Source: Streptomyces xylophagus (lineage in GTDB: Bacteria; Actinomycetota; Actinomycetes; Streptomycetales; Streptomycetaceae). From it: DNA of 64,000 nucleotides. Below, in pieces: positions 32,931 through 40,359 of this stretch (position 1 is its first letter; each line of letters starts with the position of its first letter). The translations under genes and the position numbers were made by a program. The stretch covers positions 383,196-447,195 of the forward strand of contig NZ_JNWO01000008.1 in NCBI RefSeq assembly GCF_000716435.1, given 5' to 3'. A model generated the notes under the pieces. That model did not search any database. It was not told the DNA's origin and was given only the letters and a program-made list of their open reading frames with translations.

Positions 32931-35276
32931 GTGGTGGATCAGCTGACGCAGCACGATCCGCGGCGGATCGGGCCGTTCGAGGTGCTGGGACGGCTGGGTG
33001 CGGGCGGCATGGGGCTGGTCTATCTCGCGCGCTCGGCGTCCGGCCGGCGCGTGGCGATCAAGACCGTGCGGACGGAACTCGCCGAGGACCAGCTCTTCCG
33101 GGTCCGTTTCACGCGTGAGGTCGAGGCCGCGCGGGCGGTCTCCGGCTTTTATACGGCGGCCGTGGTCGACGCCGATCCGCGGGCCGCCGTGCCGTGGCTG
33201 GCCACCGCGTACGTTCCCGCGCCCTCCCTCGAAGAGATAGTGAACGAGTGCGGGCCGATGCCGGCCCAGGCGGTGCGCTGGCTCGCGGCGGGGGTCGCGG
33301 AGGCGCTGCAGTCCATCCATGGCGCCGGGCTCGTGCACCGGGACCTGAAACCCTCCAACGTGCTGGTGGTCGAGGACGGGCCGCGGGTCATCGACTTCGG
33401 TATCGCCTCCGGTGTGTCGAACACCCGTTTGACGATGACGAACGTGGCGGTGGGTACGCCCGCCTACATGTCCCCGGAGCAGGCGAAGGACTCGCGCAGT
33501 GTCACCGGCGCGAGCGACGTGTTCTCGCTCGGCTCGATGCTCGTGTTCGCCGCCACCGGACACCCCCCGTTCCACGGCGCCAACCCGGTCGAGACCGTCT
33601 TCATGCTGCTGCGCGAGGGCCCCGACCTCGCCGGTCTCCCGGACGAACTGCGCCCCCTCATCGAGTCCTGCATGCAGATGGAGGCCACCGGCCGCCCCAA
33701 CCCGGCCGACCTCCAGGCCCAGCTCGCCCCCCACCTCTTCGGCTCCGGCTCCGACGACAGCGGTACGGCGTCGGCCTGGCTGCCCGAGCGCGCGGTGACC
33801 CTGATCGAGACCCGGCGCGGTGGCCGCCCGCCGGTGAAACCGACGCCCACCGCAGGCCGCAGCGGTGGCGGGCGCGCCGCCGTACCGCCGCCGCCCTCCC
33901 ACGACCCCGTCGTGCCGGTCCCGGTCGGCGCCCCCGACACCGGGCCCGTACGGCTGGCCGGCGCCCCGGTGCCGATCGGCCCCGGGCCGCGCGTCGCCGA
34001 CGCCCGCGCCGCCGCCGTGAAGGCACCCCCTCCGGAGGCCGGCCTGGTCGCCTCCTGGTCCCGGCCCCGGCCCGGCGTCAACGGCACCGACGCCGCCGTG
34101 GGCCCCGCCGTCCCCGTACCGCCGCCGCTGCCCCCGGAGACCGCCTCCGGCTGGCGCCCCTGGCGGTTCCGCATGTCGAACGACGTCTGGGGCACCCCGA
34201 CCGTCGCCGGCGACCTCGTCTACGTCACCTCCTTCGAGGTGCACGCACTCGACGTCGCGACCGGCCGCCGTAGCTTCAAGACCCGGGACGTCGCCTGGTC
34301 GATGGCGGTCGCGGACGGCCGTATCCACGCCTCGGACGGGCCCACCCTCTTCGCTCTGGACGCCCGTGAGGGCGGTGACCTGTGGCGGTTGTCCACGGAC
34401 GCCTGGGTGTACTCCCTCAAGGCCGAGCGCGGCACCGTCGTCACCGGGACGCGCGGCGGCGGAGTGCAGGCCTGGGAGGCGTCCACCGGGCAGAAGCTGT
34501 GGCAGCTGTCCGGCGCGCAGACCGACTTCGAGTCCCCGGAGGCGGGCCCGGCGCTGCACGACGGCACCGTGTACGTGTGGCAGGACGCCCGGCTGCGCGC
34601 CCTGGACGCCCGGACGGGCGACGAGCGATGGGTGTACCCGATCGGCGACGCGGCCTCCTGCGGTGGCGTGCCCGTACGGATCACCCCCGCACCCGACGGC
34701 CATGTGTACGTCTCCGCCGGCACCCGCGTGCTGTCCGTCGAGGTGGCGAGCGGCCGGGTCCGCTGGCACTTCGAGGCGCCCGCGGTCTTCCTCTGCCCGC
34801 CCACCTTCGCGCCCGGCCCGGCGGTGACGGGTGGGGGGATCTATCTGGCCGACTACCTCGGCACGGTCTACGCCCTCGACGCCGCCGACGGCCGCGACCG
34901 CTGGCGCATCGCGACGGAGTCCCGGGCGTCGATCGAACCGGTCCTGGTCGCCGCCGGCCACGTCCACGTCGGCAGCGGCAAGGGCCTCTACACGCTCGAC
35001 GCGGTCACCGGTACACCCAAGTGGCGCTTCCAGGCGGGCGGCGACATCGTGGGCGCCCCCGCGGTCGCCGAGGGCCGTATCCACTTCGGCTCGACCGATC
35101 GCCTCCTCTACACCCTCAAGGCCGACGACGGCCGCCTCCGCTGGAAGCTCGCCACCGGCGGCGAGATCACCGGGGCACCGGTGGTCAGGGACGGCGTCGT
35201 GTACGCGTGCAGCAAGGACCGCTGTGTGTACGCCCTGGACGCGGAGAAGGGGACGGGCACCGCAAGGACCGCGTGA
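32931..35276 (+). CDS. afsK: AfsK-type serine/threonine protein kinase with PQQ propeller
   Basis: A 781-residue cytosolic kinase. Residues about 14-270 are a Hanks-type kinase domain: glycine loop GAGGMG 23-28, ATP-binding K44, HRDLKPSN 136-143, DFG 155-157. A proline-rich linker covers about 290-400, and residues about 400-775 form repeated PQQ-like blades (LYTLDAVTGTPKWRFQAGG, YALDAADGRDRWRI, YTLKADDGRLRWKLATGG). This is the architecture of AfsK of S. coelicolor (about 799 residues), which phosphorylates AfsR. The AfsR and AfsS-like genes are 5 kb away, supporting the assignment. No transmembrane segment. Confidence 0.85.
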   Translation: MVDQLTQHDPRRIGPFEVLGRLGAGGMGLVYLARSASGRRVAIKTVRTELAEDQLFRVRFTREVEAARAVSGFYTAAVVDADPRAAVPWLATAYVPAPSLEEIVNECGPMPAQAVRWLAAGVAEALQSIHGAGLVHRDLKPSNVLVVEDGPRVIDFGIASGVSNTRLTMTNVAVGTPAYMSPEQAKDSRSVTGASDVFSLGSMLVFAATGHPPFHGANPVETVFMLLREGPDLAGLPDELRPLIESCMQMEATGRPNPADLQAQLAPHLFGSGSDDSGTASAWLPERAVTLIETRRGGRPPVKPTPTAGRSGGGRAAVPPPPSHDPVVPVPVGAPDTGPVRLAGAPVPIGPGPRVADARAAAVKAPPPEAGLVASWSRPRPGVNGTDAAVGPAVPVPPPLPPETASGWRPWRFRMSNDVWGTPTVAGDLVYVTSFEVHALDVATGRRSFKTRDVAWSMAVADGRIHASDGPTLFALDAREGGDLWRLSTDAWVYSLKAERGTVVTGTRGGGVQAWEASTGQKLWQLSGAQTDFESPEAGPALHDGTVYVWQDARLRALDARTGDERWVYPIGDAASCGGVPVRITPAPDGHVYVSAGTRVLSVEVASGRVRWHFEAPAVFLCPPTFAPGPAVTGGGIYLADYLGTVYALDAADGRDRWRIATESRASIEPVLVAAGHVHVGSGKGLYTLDAVTGTPKWRFQAGGDIVGAPAVAEGRIHFGSTDRLLYTLKADDGRLRWKLATGGEITGAPVVRDGVVYACSKDRCVYALDAEKGTGTARTA

Positions 35277-35308
35277 GCGGCGCCCGTTGAGGCCGATACC
35301 ATGATCGG

Positions 35309-35815
35309 ATGCATACGCGGGGGCGCAGGCTCAGATTCACGGCAGTACTGGCAATGACGGTTCTCACCCTCACCGGCTTCTCCACCGGACGGCACCACAG
35401 CGGCAGCCGTCACAAGAGCGGGAGCAGCGGGGGAGGGGGCGGGTGCAGCAGCTCCCGCCAAGATCACGACACGTCGACGAACCGGCGGTCCAACTACCGT
35501 TCCACACCCGGCTCCACGGCCTCCTCGGGCAGCGGCACCAGCAGCCTGCAGGACGGTACGGCGAAGCTGGTGAGCTGCGCGACCGCGAAGAAGCGGTACG
35601 CGACCGTCGAGGTGAGCAACCCGAACAACCGGAAAGCCACCTTCTCCGTCGACGTCACCTTCAAGGACGCCCAGGACAACGAGGTCGACTTCAACTACGC
35701 GGACGTCAAGGTGCCGGCGAACGGCAGGGCGACCGTCCGTGTCCCCGTGCTCGGCACCTCCACCCCGGTCGACCACTGCAAAGTGGACCAGGAAGCCGAC
35801 GTCACGTCCTCCTAA
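35309..35815 (+). CDS. small exported protein
   Basis: A 168-residue protein with an N-terminal basic/hydrophobic segment (residues 1-28, RLRFTAVLAMTVLTLTGFS) that looks like a signal peptide without a lipobox cysteine, then a Gly/Ser/His-rich low-complexity part (30-75), then a compact beta domain (KLVSCATAKKRYATVEVSNPNNRKATFSVDVTFKDA) resembling FxLYD or CARDB-type domains, with two cysteines that may form a disulphide. Its stop overlaps the stop of the enoyl-CoA hydratase gene by three bases. A comparable small exported protein adjoins afsK in S. coelicolor as far as I recall. Confidence 0.65.
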   Translation: MHTRGRRLRFTAVLAMTVLTLTGFSTGRHHSGSRHKSGSSGGGGGCSSSRQDHDTSTNRRSNYRSTPGSTASSGSGTSSLQDGTAKLVSCATAKKRYATVEVSNPNNRKATFSVDVTFKDAQDNEVDFNYADVKVPANGRATVRVPVLGTSTPVDHCKVDQEADVTSS

Positions 35816-36582
35816 CGCAGCCGGTACTCCCGCTGCCGCCCGGCGAACAGCTCAGCCTGCCGTTCGTCGGGCAGATTCCCCAGCGCGATCAACGGCGGCG
35901 CCTGCGCGTAGGCCTGCGCCCGCGCCGCCTCCTTCGCCGCCCACAACGCCCGCACGGTCCCCTGAACGCCCTCGGTCGGATACCCGGCGATGACGGTCGC
36001 GCAGGCCAGGGAGGCCTCCAACGCCCCGCCGGGCGCGGTGAGTTCGGACACGAGCCCCAGCTCGTACGCCCGCCGCGCCGAGATCCGCTCCGCCGTCCCC
36101 ATGAGCATCATCCGCGCGACCTCGCCGTACGGCATCCGGTGTGCCATCAGCACGGACTCGTACGCGCTGACCATGCCGTAGGTGGTGTGCGGGTCGAAGA
36201 ACACGGCGGTTGGGTCGGCGATGACGAACTCGCTCTCGCCCAGCAGATAGAAGGCCCCGCCGCAGGCCATCCCGCGCACGGCGGAGATCACCGGCTTCCA
36301 CAGGTCGTTGGCCTTCGGCCCGATGTTGAGCAGCGGATCGTCCTGCATGTACGGGGAGTTGGGCTGCGGCACGACCGCGTCCCGGTCGAGCCCGGTGCAG
36401 AAGGCGCGCTCCCCGGCCCCGGTGAGGACGACGGCCCGTACGGAGTCGTCGAACCGCAACTCCCGCCACATGGCGCCGAGTTCGGCGGCTGTGGCGAGGT
36501 CGATGGCGTTGAGCCGGTGCGGCCGGTCGAGGGTGACGACGGCGACACCGGTGTCCTTGTCGACGGAGACACCGAGAGTCAT
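35812..36582 (-). CDS. enoyl-CoA hydratase/isomerase family protein
   Basis: A 256-residue crotonase-fold protein: RAFCTGLDRDAV near 59-70, oxyanion-hole part RGMACGGAFYLLGESEFVIADP near 102-123, and FFDPHTTYGMVSAYESVLMAHRMP near 127-150. The PxxGG element of classical hydratases is replaced by YGMVS, so the catalytic acids differ and the reaction may be hydrolysis, isomerisation or retro-aldol rather than hydration. The start shares ATGA with the DUF35 stop, giving a thiolase-DUF35-hydratase unit behind the operators at 38208 and 38235. Confidence 0.8.
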   Translation of the reverse strand: MTLGVSVDKDTGVAVVTLDRPHRLNAIDLATAAELGAMWRELRFDDSVRAVVLTGAGERAFCTGLDRDAVVPQPNSPYMQDDPLLNIGPKANDLWKPVISAVRGMACGGAFYLLGESEFVIADPTAVFFDPHTTYGMVSAYESVLMAHRMPYGEVARMMLMGTAERISARRAYELGLVSELTAPGGALEASLACATVIAGYPTEGVQGTVRALWAAKEAARAQAYAQAPPLIALGNLPDERQAELFAGRQREYRLR

Positions 36583-36995
36583 GGCCGCTCCAGAACCCAC
36601 TGCGGCAGACCTGCCTCGCTGAACACGACCTGCACCCGCGCCCCGATCCGAACGCGTTCAGGGGCAAGGGAGTTGAGGGCGGCCCCCGGCCCGGTGACGA
36701 GATTGCCGACCAGCCGGATGCGCGGGAAGTCGGCCAGTTCCACCACGATCACGTTGTAGGGCGCGACGGCGGCGTAGTCGGGAAGGAGCGGGGGGTGCGG
36801 GAAGACGTACGACCAGATCCTCCCGCGCCCGCTCACCTGCCGCCAGTCGCTCGCGAAGGACTGGCAGTGGGGGCAGCAGGGGCGGGGCGGGAAGCGGGGT
36901 TCGGCGCAGTCGGCGCAGGTCTGGACGCGGAGTTCGCCTTCGCGGGCGTACTGCCAGAAGGGGGCGCCGTCGGCGTCGGTGAGCGGAGTGAGCAT
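36579..36995 (-). CDS. DUF35 OB-fold/zinc-ribbon protein (ChsH2-like)
   Basis: A 138-residue DUF35 protein: zinc ribbon CADCAEPRFPPRPCCPHC near 27-44, then OB fold IWSYVFPHPPLLPDYA and RVQVVFSEAGLPQWVLERP. It lies 17 bases after the thiolase gene and overlaps the hydratase gene by four bases. Established pairing in the family: DUF35 with an Ltp thiolase-like enzyme to make an acyl-CoA aldolase complex. Start chosen at the ATG with AGAGGAG upstream. Confidence 0.85.
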   Translation of the reverse strand: MLTPLTDADGAPFWQYAREGELRVQTCADCAEPRFPPRPCCPHCQSFASDWRQVSGRGRIWSYVFPHPPLLPDYAAVAPYNVIVVELADFPRIRLVGNLVTGPGAALNSLAPERVRIGARVQVVFSEAGLPQWVLERP

Positions 36996-37012
36996 GGTGG
37001 TCGACTCCTCTT

Positions 37013-38176
37013 TCACTTCGTGAGCAGCAGGGCGGAGGTGGGGACGCCCTCGCCCGCCGTGACCAGGCAGGTGGCGGCGTCCGGGACCTGGGCGGTGCTG
37101 GTGCCGCGCAACTGCCGTACGCCCTCGTTGATCAGGTTGAAGCCGTGGACGTAGGCCTCGGAGAGCCCGCCGCCACTGGTGTTGAGGGGGAGCCGGCCGC
37201 CGATCTCGAGGGCGCCCCCTTCCGTGAAGGCACCGCCTTCCCCCCTTCCGCAGAAGCCGTAGCCCTCCAGGGAGAGGGGGACGAGGGCGGTGAACGCGTC
37301 GTAGATCTGGGCGACATCGACGTCCTGCGGGGTGAAGTCGGCGTGTTTCCACAGGTGTCGGGCGGCGGTCCAGGCGGGTCCGGTGAGGGGGTCGTCGTTC
37401 CAGTAGTTGACCATGCCGTGGTGCTGGGCGGGGAGGCCCTGGGCGGCGGAGTGGATGTGGACGGGGGTGCGCCGGCAGTCACGGGCGCGTTCGCGGGAGA
37501 CGACCACACAGGCCAACGCGCCGTCCGTCTCCAGGCAGTTGTCGAAGAGGCAGAGGGGTTCGCTGATCCAGCGGGAGGTCATGTACATCTCGCGGGTGAG
37601 GGGGCGGTCGTACATGATCGCGGCCGGGTTCTGGTTGGCGCGGTTCCGGCAGGCGAGGGCGACGTTGAACAGGTGGTCCCGGGTCGCGCCGTACTCGTAC
37701 ATGTAGCGGCGGGTGAGCATGGCTATCTCATCGGCCGGGCGGAGGAGCCCGAAAGGGCGGGTCCACTGGGCGGGGGTGGGGAGTTGGCGGGCGGTGTTGG
37801 TCCAGGGTCTGGGCCCGCTGCCGCGCTTCCGTGATCTCCAGGCCACGCCGACCGTCGCCTGTCCGGCGGCGATGGCGGTCGCGAGGTGCGCGACGGTGGC
37901 GCACGAACCCCCGCCGCCGTAACCGACCTTGCTGAAGAAGGTCAGGTCCCCGAAGCCGACCGCCTTCGCCAGCTCGACCTCGTCGGTCTCCTCCATCGTG
38001 TAGGAGGCGAGGGCGTCGACCTCGGCCGGCGCGATCCCGGCGTCGTCGAGGGCGGCGAGCACGGCACGGCAGGCCAAGGTCCGCTCGTCCTCGGGGAGTT
38101 GCTTGGCGAAGGAGGTCTGCCCGATCCCGACGACGGCGGTCGCGTCCTTCAGTCCGGCCATGCGCTGTCCGGCCAT
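37013..38176 (-). CDS. thiolase-like lipid-transfer protein (Ltp type)
   Basis: A 387-residue SCP-x/Ltp-like protein. Landmarks: GGGGSCATVAHLATAIAAG near 87-105, ISEPLCLFDNCLETDGALACVV, AQIYDAFTALVPLSLEGYGFC, and LPLNTSGGGLSEAYVHG. Unlike the paralogue at 28292 it keeps a cysteine (C92) at the position of the thiolase nucleophile, but the GHPxG element is replaced by EAYVHG. Paired with the adjacent DUF35 protein it may act as an acyl-CoA aldolase or thiolase. The start has CGGAGGTG upstream. Divergent from the FadD3-like gene with two operator palindromes between. Confidence 0.85.
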   Translation of the reverse strand: MAGQRMAGLKDATAVVGIGQTSFAKQLPEDERTLACRAVLAALDDAGIAPAEVDALASYTMEETDEVELAKAVGFGDLTFFSKVGYGGGGSCATVAHLATAIAAGQATVGVAWRSRKRGSGPRPWTNTARQLPTPAQWTRPFGLLRPADEIAMLTRRYMYEYGATRDHLFNVALACRNRANQNPAAIMYDRPLTREMYMTSRWISEPLCLFDNCLETDGALACVVVSRERARDCRRTPVHIHSAAQGLPAQHHGMVNYWNDDPLTGPAWTAARHLWKHADFTPQDVDVAQIYDAFTALVPLSLEGYGFCGRGEGGAFTEGGALEIGGRLPLNTSGGGLSEAYVHGFNLINEGVRQLRGTSTAQVPDAATCLVTAGEGVPTSALLLTK

Positions 38177-38207
38177 GATCTGTGCACCTCCGCGTGACAC
38201 CGGGGCT

Positions 38208-38224
38208 GCTGACAGAGCGTCAGG
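38208..38224. promoter_or_regulatory. operator palindrome GCTGACA-GAG-CGTCAGG
   Basis: Three mismatches from consensus, 31 bases upstream of the thiolase start; paired with a second copy 10 bases away. Confidence 0.65.
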
Positions 38225-38234
38225 CTACAGCTAA

Positions 38235-38251
38235 TCTGACGGGTAGTCAGC
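38235..38251. promoter_or_regulatory. operator palindrome TCTGACG-GGT-AGTCAGC
   Basis: Perfect left arm, two mismatches on the right. 23 bases upstream of the FadD3-like start, in the shared divergent promoter region. Confidence 0.75.
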
Positions 38252-38274
38252 TACCGGGTTCAGGGAGGCCGTTC

Positions 38275-39855
38275 ATGCGCGGAGACGTGGAATGGGGCAG
38301 CATTCCGGGCCTGGTGCGATCCGCCGCCGAGCGGTACGCGGACGCCGAGGCGGTCGTCGAGGGCCGGACGAGGATCTCGTACGCCGAGCTGGGCGCCCGG
38401 GTGGAGCGCGCGGCTGCCGCCTGTCTCGCCGCCGGGGTGGAGGTCGGCGACCGGGTGGGCATCTGGGCGCCGAACTCCACGGACTGGATCGTCTCGGCGC
38501 TGGGCGCGGTGTCGGCGGGCGCGGTACTGGTGCCGCTGAACACGCGCTTCAAGGGCAGCGAGGCGGCGTATGTACTGCGGAGCAGCGGGGCACGGCTGCT
38601 GTTCGTGACCGGGACGTTCCTGGGCACGTCGTACGTGGCGTCGTTGCGGCGGGCCGCGGGGGAGGGCGTGGGCGACGGCCCGTTGCCCGGGCTCCCGGCG
38701 CTGGAACAGGTGGTGGTGCTGGCGGACGACGCCCCCGCCGACTTCCGTACCTGGAAGGACTTCCTGGCGGGCGGGGAAGGGGTGGGGGATGCCGAAGTGC
38801 GGGAGCGGGCACGGGAGTTGGACGGCTCGACGGTCTCGGACATCATCTTCACGTCGGGCACGACGGGCCGTCCGAAGGGCGCGGTGATCACACACGCGCA
38901 GACGCTGCGGGCGTACGAGGTCTGGAGCGATCTGGCGGGGTTGCGGCAGGGCGACCGCTATCTGATCGTGAACCCCTTCTTCCACACCTTCGGCTACAAG
39001 GCGGGTGTGATCGCCTGCCTGATGCGGGGCGCGACGATGATCCCGCAGCCGGTGTTCGACGTGGACACGGTCCTGGCGAACATCGCCGCGGAACGGGTGT
39101 CGGTCCTCCCGGGCCCGCCCACCCTGCACCAGTCCCTGCTGGACCACCCGGCGCGGGACGCCCACGACCTCTCGGCGCTGCGGCTCGTGGTCACGGGCGC
39201 GGCGGTGGTGCCGTTGCGGCTGGTGGAGCGGTTGCGGGGCGAGCTGGGAGTGGGGACGGTCCTCACGGCGTACGGCCTCTCGGAGGCCAGCGGCATCGTC
39301 ACCATGTGCCGGCGGGGGGACGATCCGGCGGTGATCGCGTCGACGTCGGGGCGGGCGATCCCGGGCACGGAGGTGCGGGTGGCGGCGCCGCTCGGCCTGC
39401 CGGGCGAAGTGCTGGTCCGCGGCTTCAACGTGATGCGCGGCTACTACGAGGACGCGGCGGCCACGGCGGACGTCCTGGGCGAGGACGGCTGGCTGCGGAC
39501 CGGTGACGTCGGCGTCCTGGACGGCGAGGGCAACCTCCGGATCACCGACCGGATCAAGGACATGTTCATCGTCGGCGGCTTCAACGCGTACCCGGCGGAG
39601 ATAGAGCAACTCCTCGGCGTCCACCCAGATGTGGCCGACGTGGCGGTGATCGGCGTACCGGACGCGAGGCTCGGCGAGGTCGGCAAGGCGTACGTCGTAC
39701 GACGGCCGGGGGTGACCCTCACCGCCGACGACCTGATCGCCTGGGCCCGGCGGGAGATGGCGAACTACAAGGTGCCGAGGGCGGTGGAGTTCGTGGGGGA
39801 GCTGCCTCGGAACGCGAGCGGGAAGGTGGTCAAGGGGGAGTTGCGGGGGCGGTGA
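38275..39855 (+). CDS. FadD3-like acyl-CoA synthetase (AMP-forming)
   Basis: A 526-residue ANL-family ligase. The AMP/phosphate loop FTSGTTGRPKGAV is near 192-204, TAYGLSEASG near 331-340, GWLRTGDVG near 405-413, DRIKDMFIVGGFNAYPAEIE near 424-443 and the C-terminal catalytic lysine in ASGKVVKGEL. It most resembles FadD3-type ligases, which in actinobacteria activate hexahydroindanone propionate from steroid rings; here the actual substrate is unproven. Under the operator at 38235, transcribed away from the thiolase/DUF35/hydratase unit. Confidence 0.85.
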   Translation: MRGDVEWGSIPGLVRSAAERYADAEAVVEGRTRISYAELGARVERAAAACLAAGVEVGDRVGIWAPNSTDWIVSALGAVSAGAVLVPLNTRFKGSEAAYVLRSSGARLLFVTGTFLGTSYVASLRRAAGEGVGDGPLPGLPALEQVVVLADDAPADFRTWKDFLAGGEGVGDAEVRERARELDGSTVSDIIFTSGTTGRPKGAVITHAQTLRAYEVWSDLAGLRQGDRYLIVNPFFHTFGYKAGVIACLMRGATMIPQPVFDVDTVLANIAAERVSVLPGPPTLHQSLLDHPARDAHDLSALRLVVTGAAVVPLRLVERLRGELGVGTVLTAYGLSEASGIVTMCRRGDDPAVIASTSGRAIPGTEVRVAAPLGLPGEVLVRGFNVMRGYYEDAAATADVLGEDGWLRTGDVGVLDGEGNLRITDRIKDMFIVGGFNAYPAEIEQLLGVHPDVADVAVIGVPDARLGEVGKAYVVRRPGVTLTADDLIAWARREMANYKVPRAVEFVGELPRNASGKVVKGELRGR

Positions 39856-39860
39856 CACAC

Positions 39861-39901
39861 CTCTGCCGCGACGGCTCCCCCTCCGGGCCGTCGCGGCAGA
39901 G
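39861..39901. terminator. bidirectional terminator hairpin
   Basis: CTCTGCCGCGACGGC with its exact complement, 15-bp stem and 11-base loop, between the FadD3-like gene and the convergent AfsS-like ORF. Confidence 0.85.
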
Positions 39902-39924
39902 TTCCCCGTGTGGAGGCAGGTCCC

Positions 39925-40086
39925 TCAGGCCTCTTCGTCCGTGACGTGGACGTTGTCGGTCGTGACCGTGCCGGTGTCCGCGGCCGTGACGGTCAGCGGC
40001 TCGTCGGTGACGTGGACGTTGCCCGTCGTGGCGACGAGCGGCTCGTCGGTGACGTGGACGTTGTCGGTGGTGTTCTCGTCGCTCAT
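39925..40086 (-). CDS. afsS: AfsS-like small repeat protein downstream of afsR
   Basis: A 53-residue ORF with a good ribosome-binding site (GGGGAG, 6 bases before ATG), beginning MSDENTTDNVHVTDEP. It holds three copies of the motif NVHVTDE (residues 9-15, 23-29 and 45-51), is acidic and Thr-rich, and has no cysteine. It lies in the same orientation just downstream of the AfsR-type gene. In S. coelicolor the target of AfsR is afsS, a 63-residue protein with short internal repeats, directly downstream of afsR. Position, size, internal repeats and an AfsR-box-like promoter all support an AfsS equivalent, although the repeat sequence is not the DNHM-type core I recall for AfsS. Confidence 0.65.
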   Translation of the reverse strand: MSDENTTDNVHVTDEPLVATTGNVHVTDEPLTVTAADTGTVTTDNVHVTDEEA

Positions 40087-40118
40087 CTTGTGCTCCCCTG
40101 TGTTGTGCGGTGACTGGA

Positions 40119-40164
40119 CAAGATCCGCCCGGCAACTCCCCCGAGGACTGCCGGACGGATCTTG
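40119..40164 (-). promoter_or_regulatory. leader hairpin of the AfsS-like ORF
   Basis: CAAGATCCGCCCGGCA pairs with TGCCGGACGGATCTTG: a 16-bp stem with one mismatch and a 14-base loop. On the minus strand it lies after the AfsR-box-like repeats and 33 bases before the ORF start, so it would be in the 5' leader. It could be a terminator of afsR, an attenuator or an RNA-stabilising element. Confidence 0.7.
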
Positions 40165-40252
40165 CGGGCCGGTTCACCCTAAAGGTCCGGCCCTGTGTCG
40201 TTCCGCCTGCCCCCCGACGCGACGGCCCGACACGATTGAGAGTGCCGGGCCG

Positions 40253-40272
40253 CGATAAACGAACGATGAACG
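40253..40272 (-). promoter_or_regulatory. AfsR-box-like direct repeats
   Basis: On the minus strand, CGTTCATCG (40272-40264), TT, then CGTTTATCG (40261-40253): two 9-bp repeats differing at one base with an 11-bp period. Eight bases further is CACTCT, an acceptable -10 hexamer (A2, T6). Repeats of 11-bp period ending 8 bp before the -10 are the hallmark of SARP-activated promoters. It drives the AfsS-like ORF. Confidence 0.75.
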
Positions 40273-40359
40273 CCCGCCCAGAGCACGGCGGGTGCGCGGG
40301 GAGGGCCCGGGCGGGAACCCCACGCGCGGGCCCCTTCCGGAGCCCGTGCCGCCGTGCCT

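Noticed and set aside
32718..35084. 788-codon minus-strand frame opposite afsK
   Set aside because: Composition typical of a shadow frame; the plus strand has an intact kinase and propeller.
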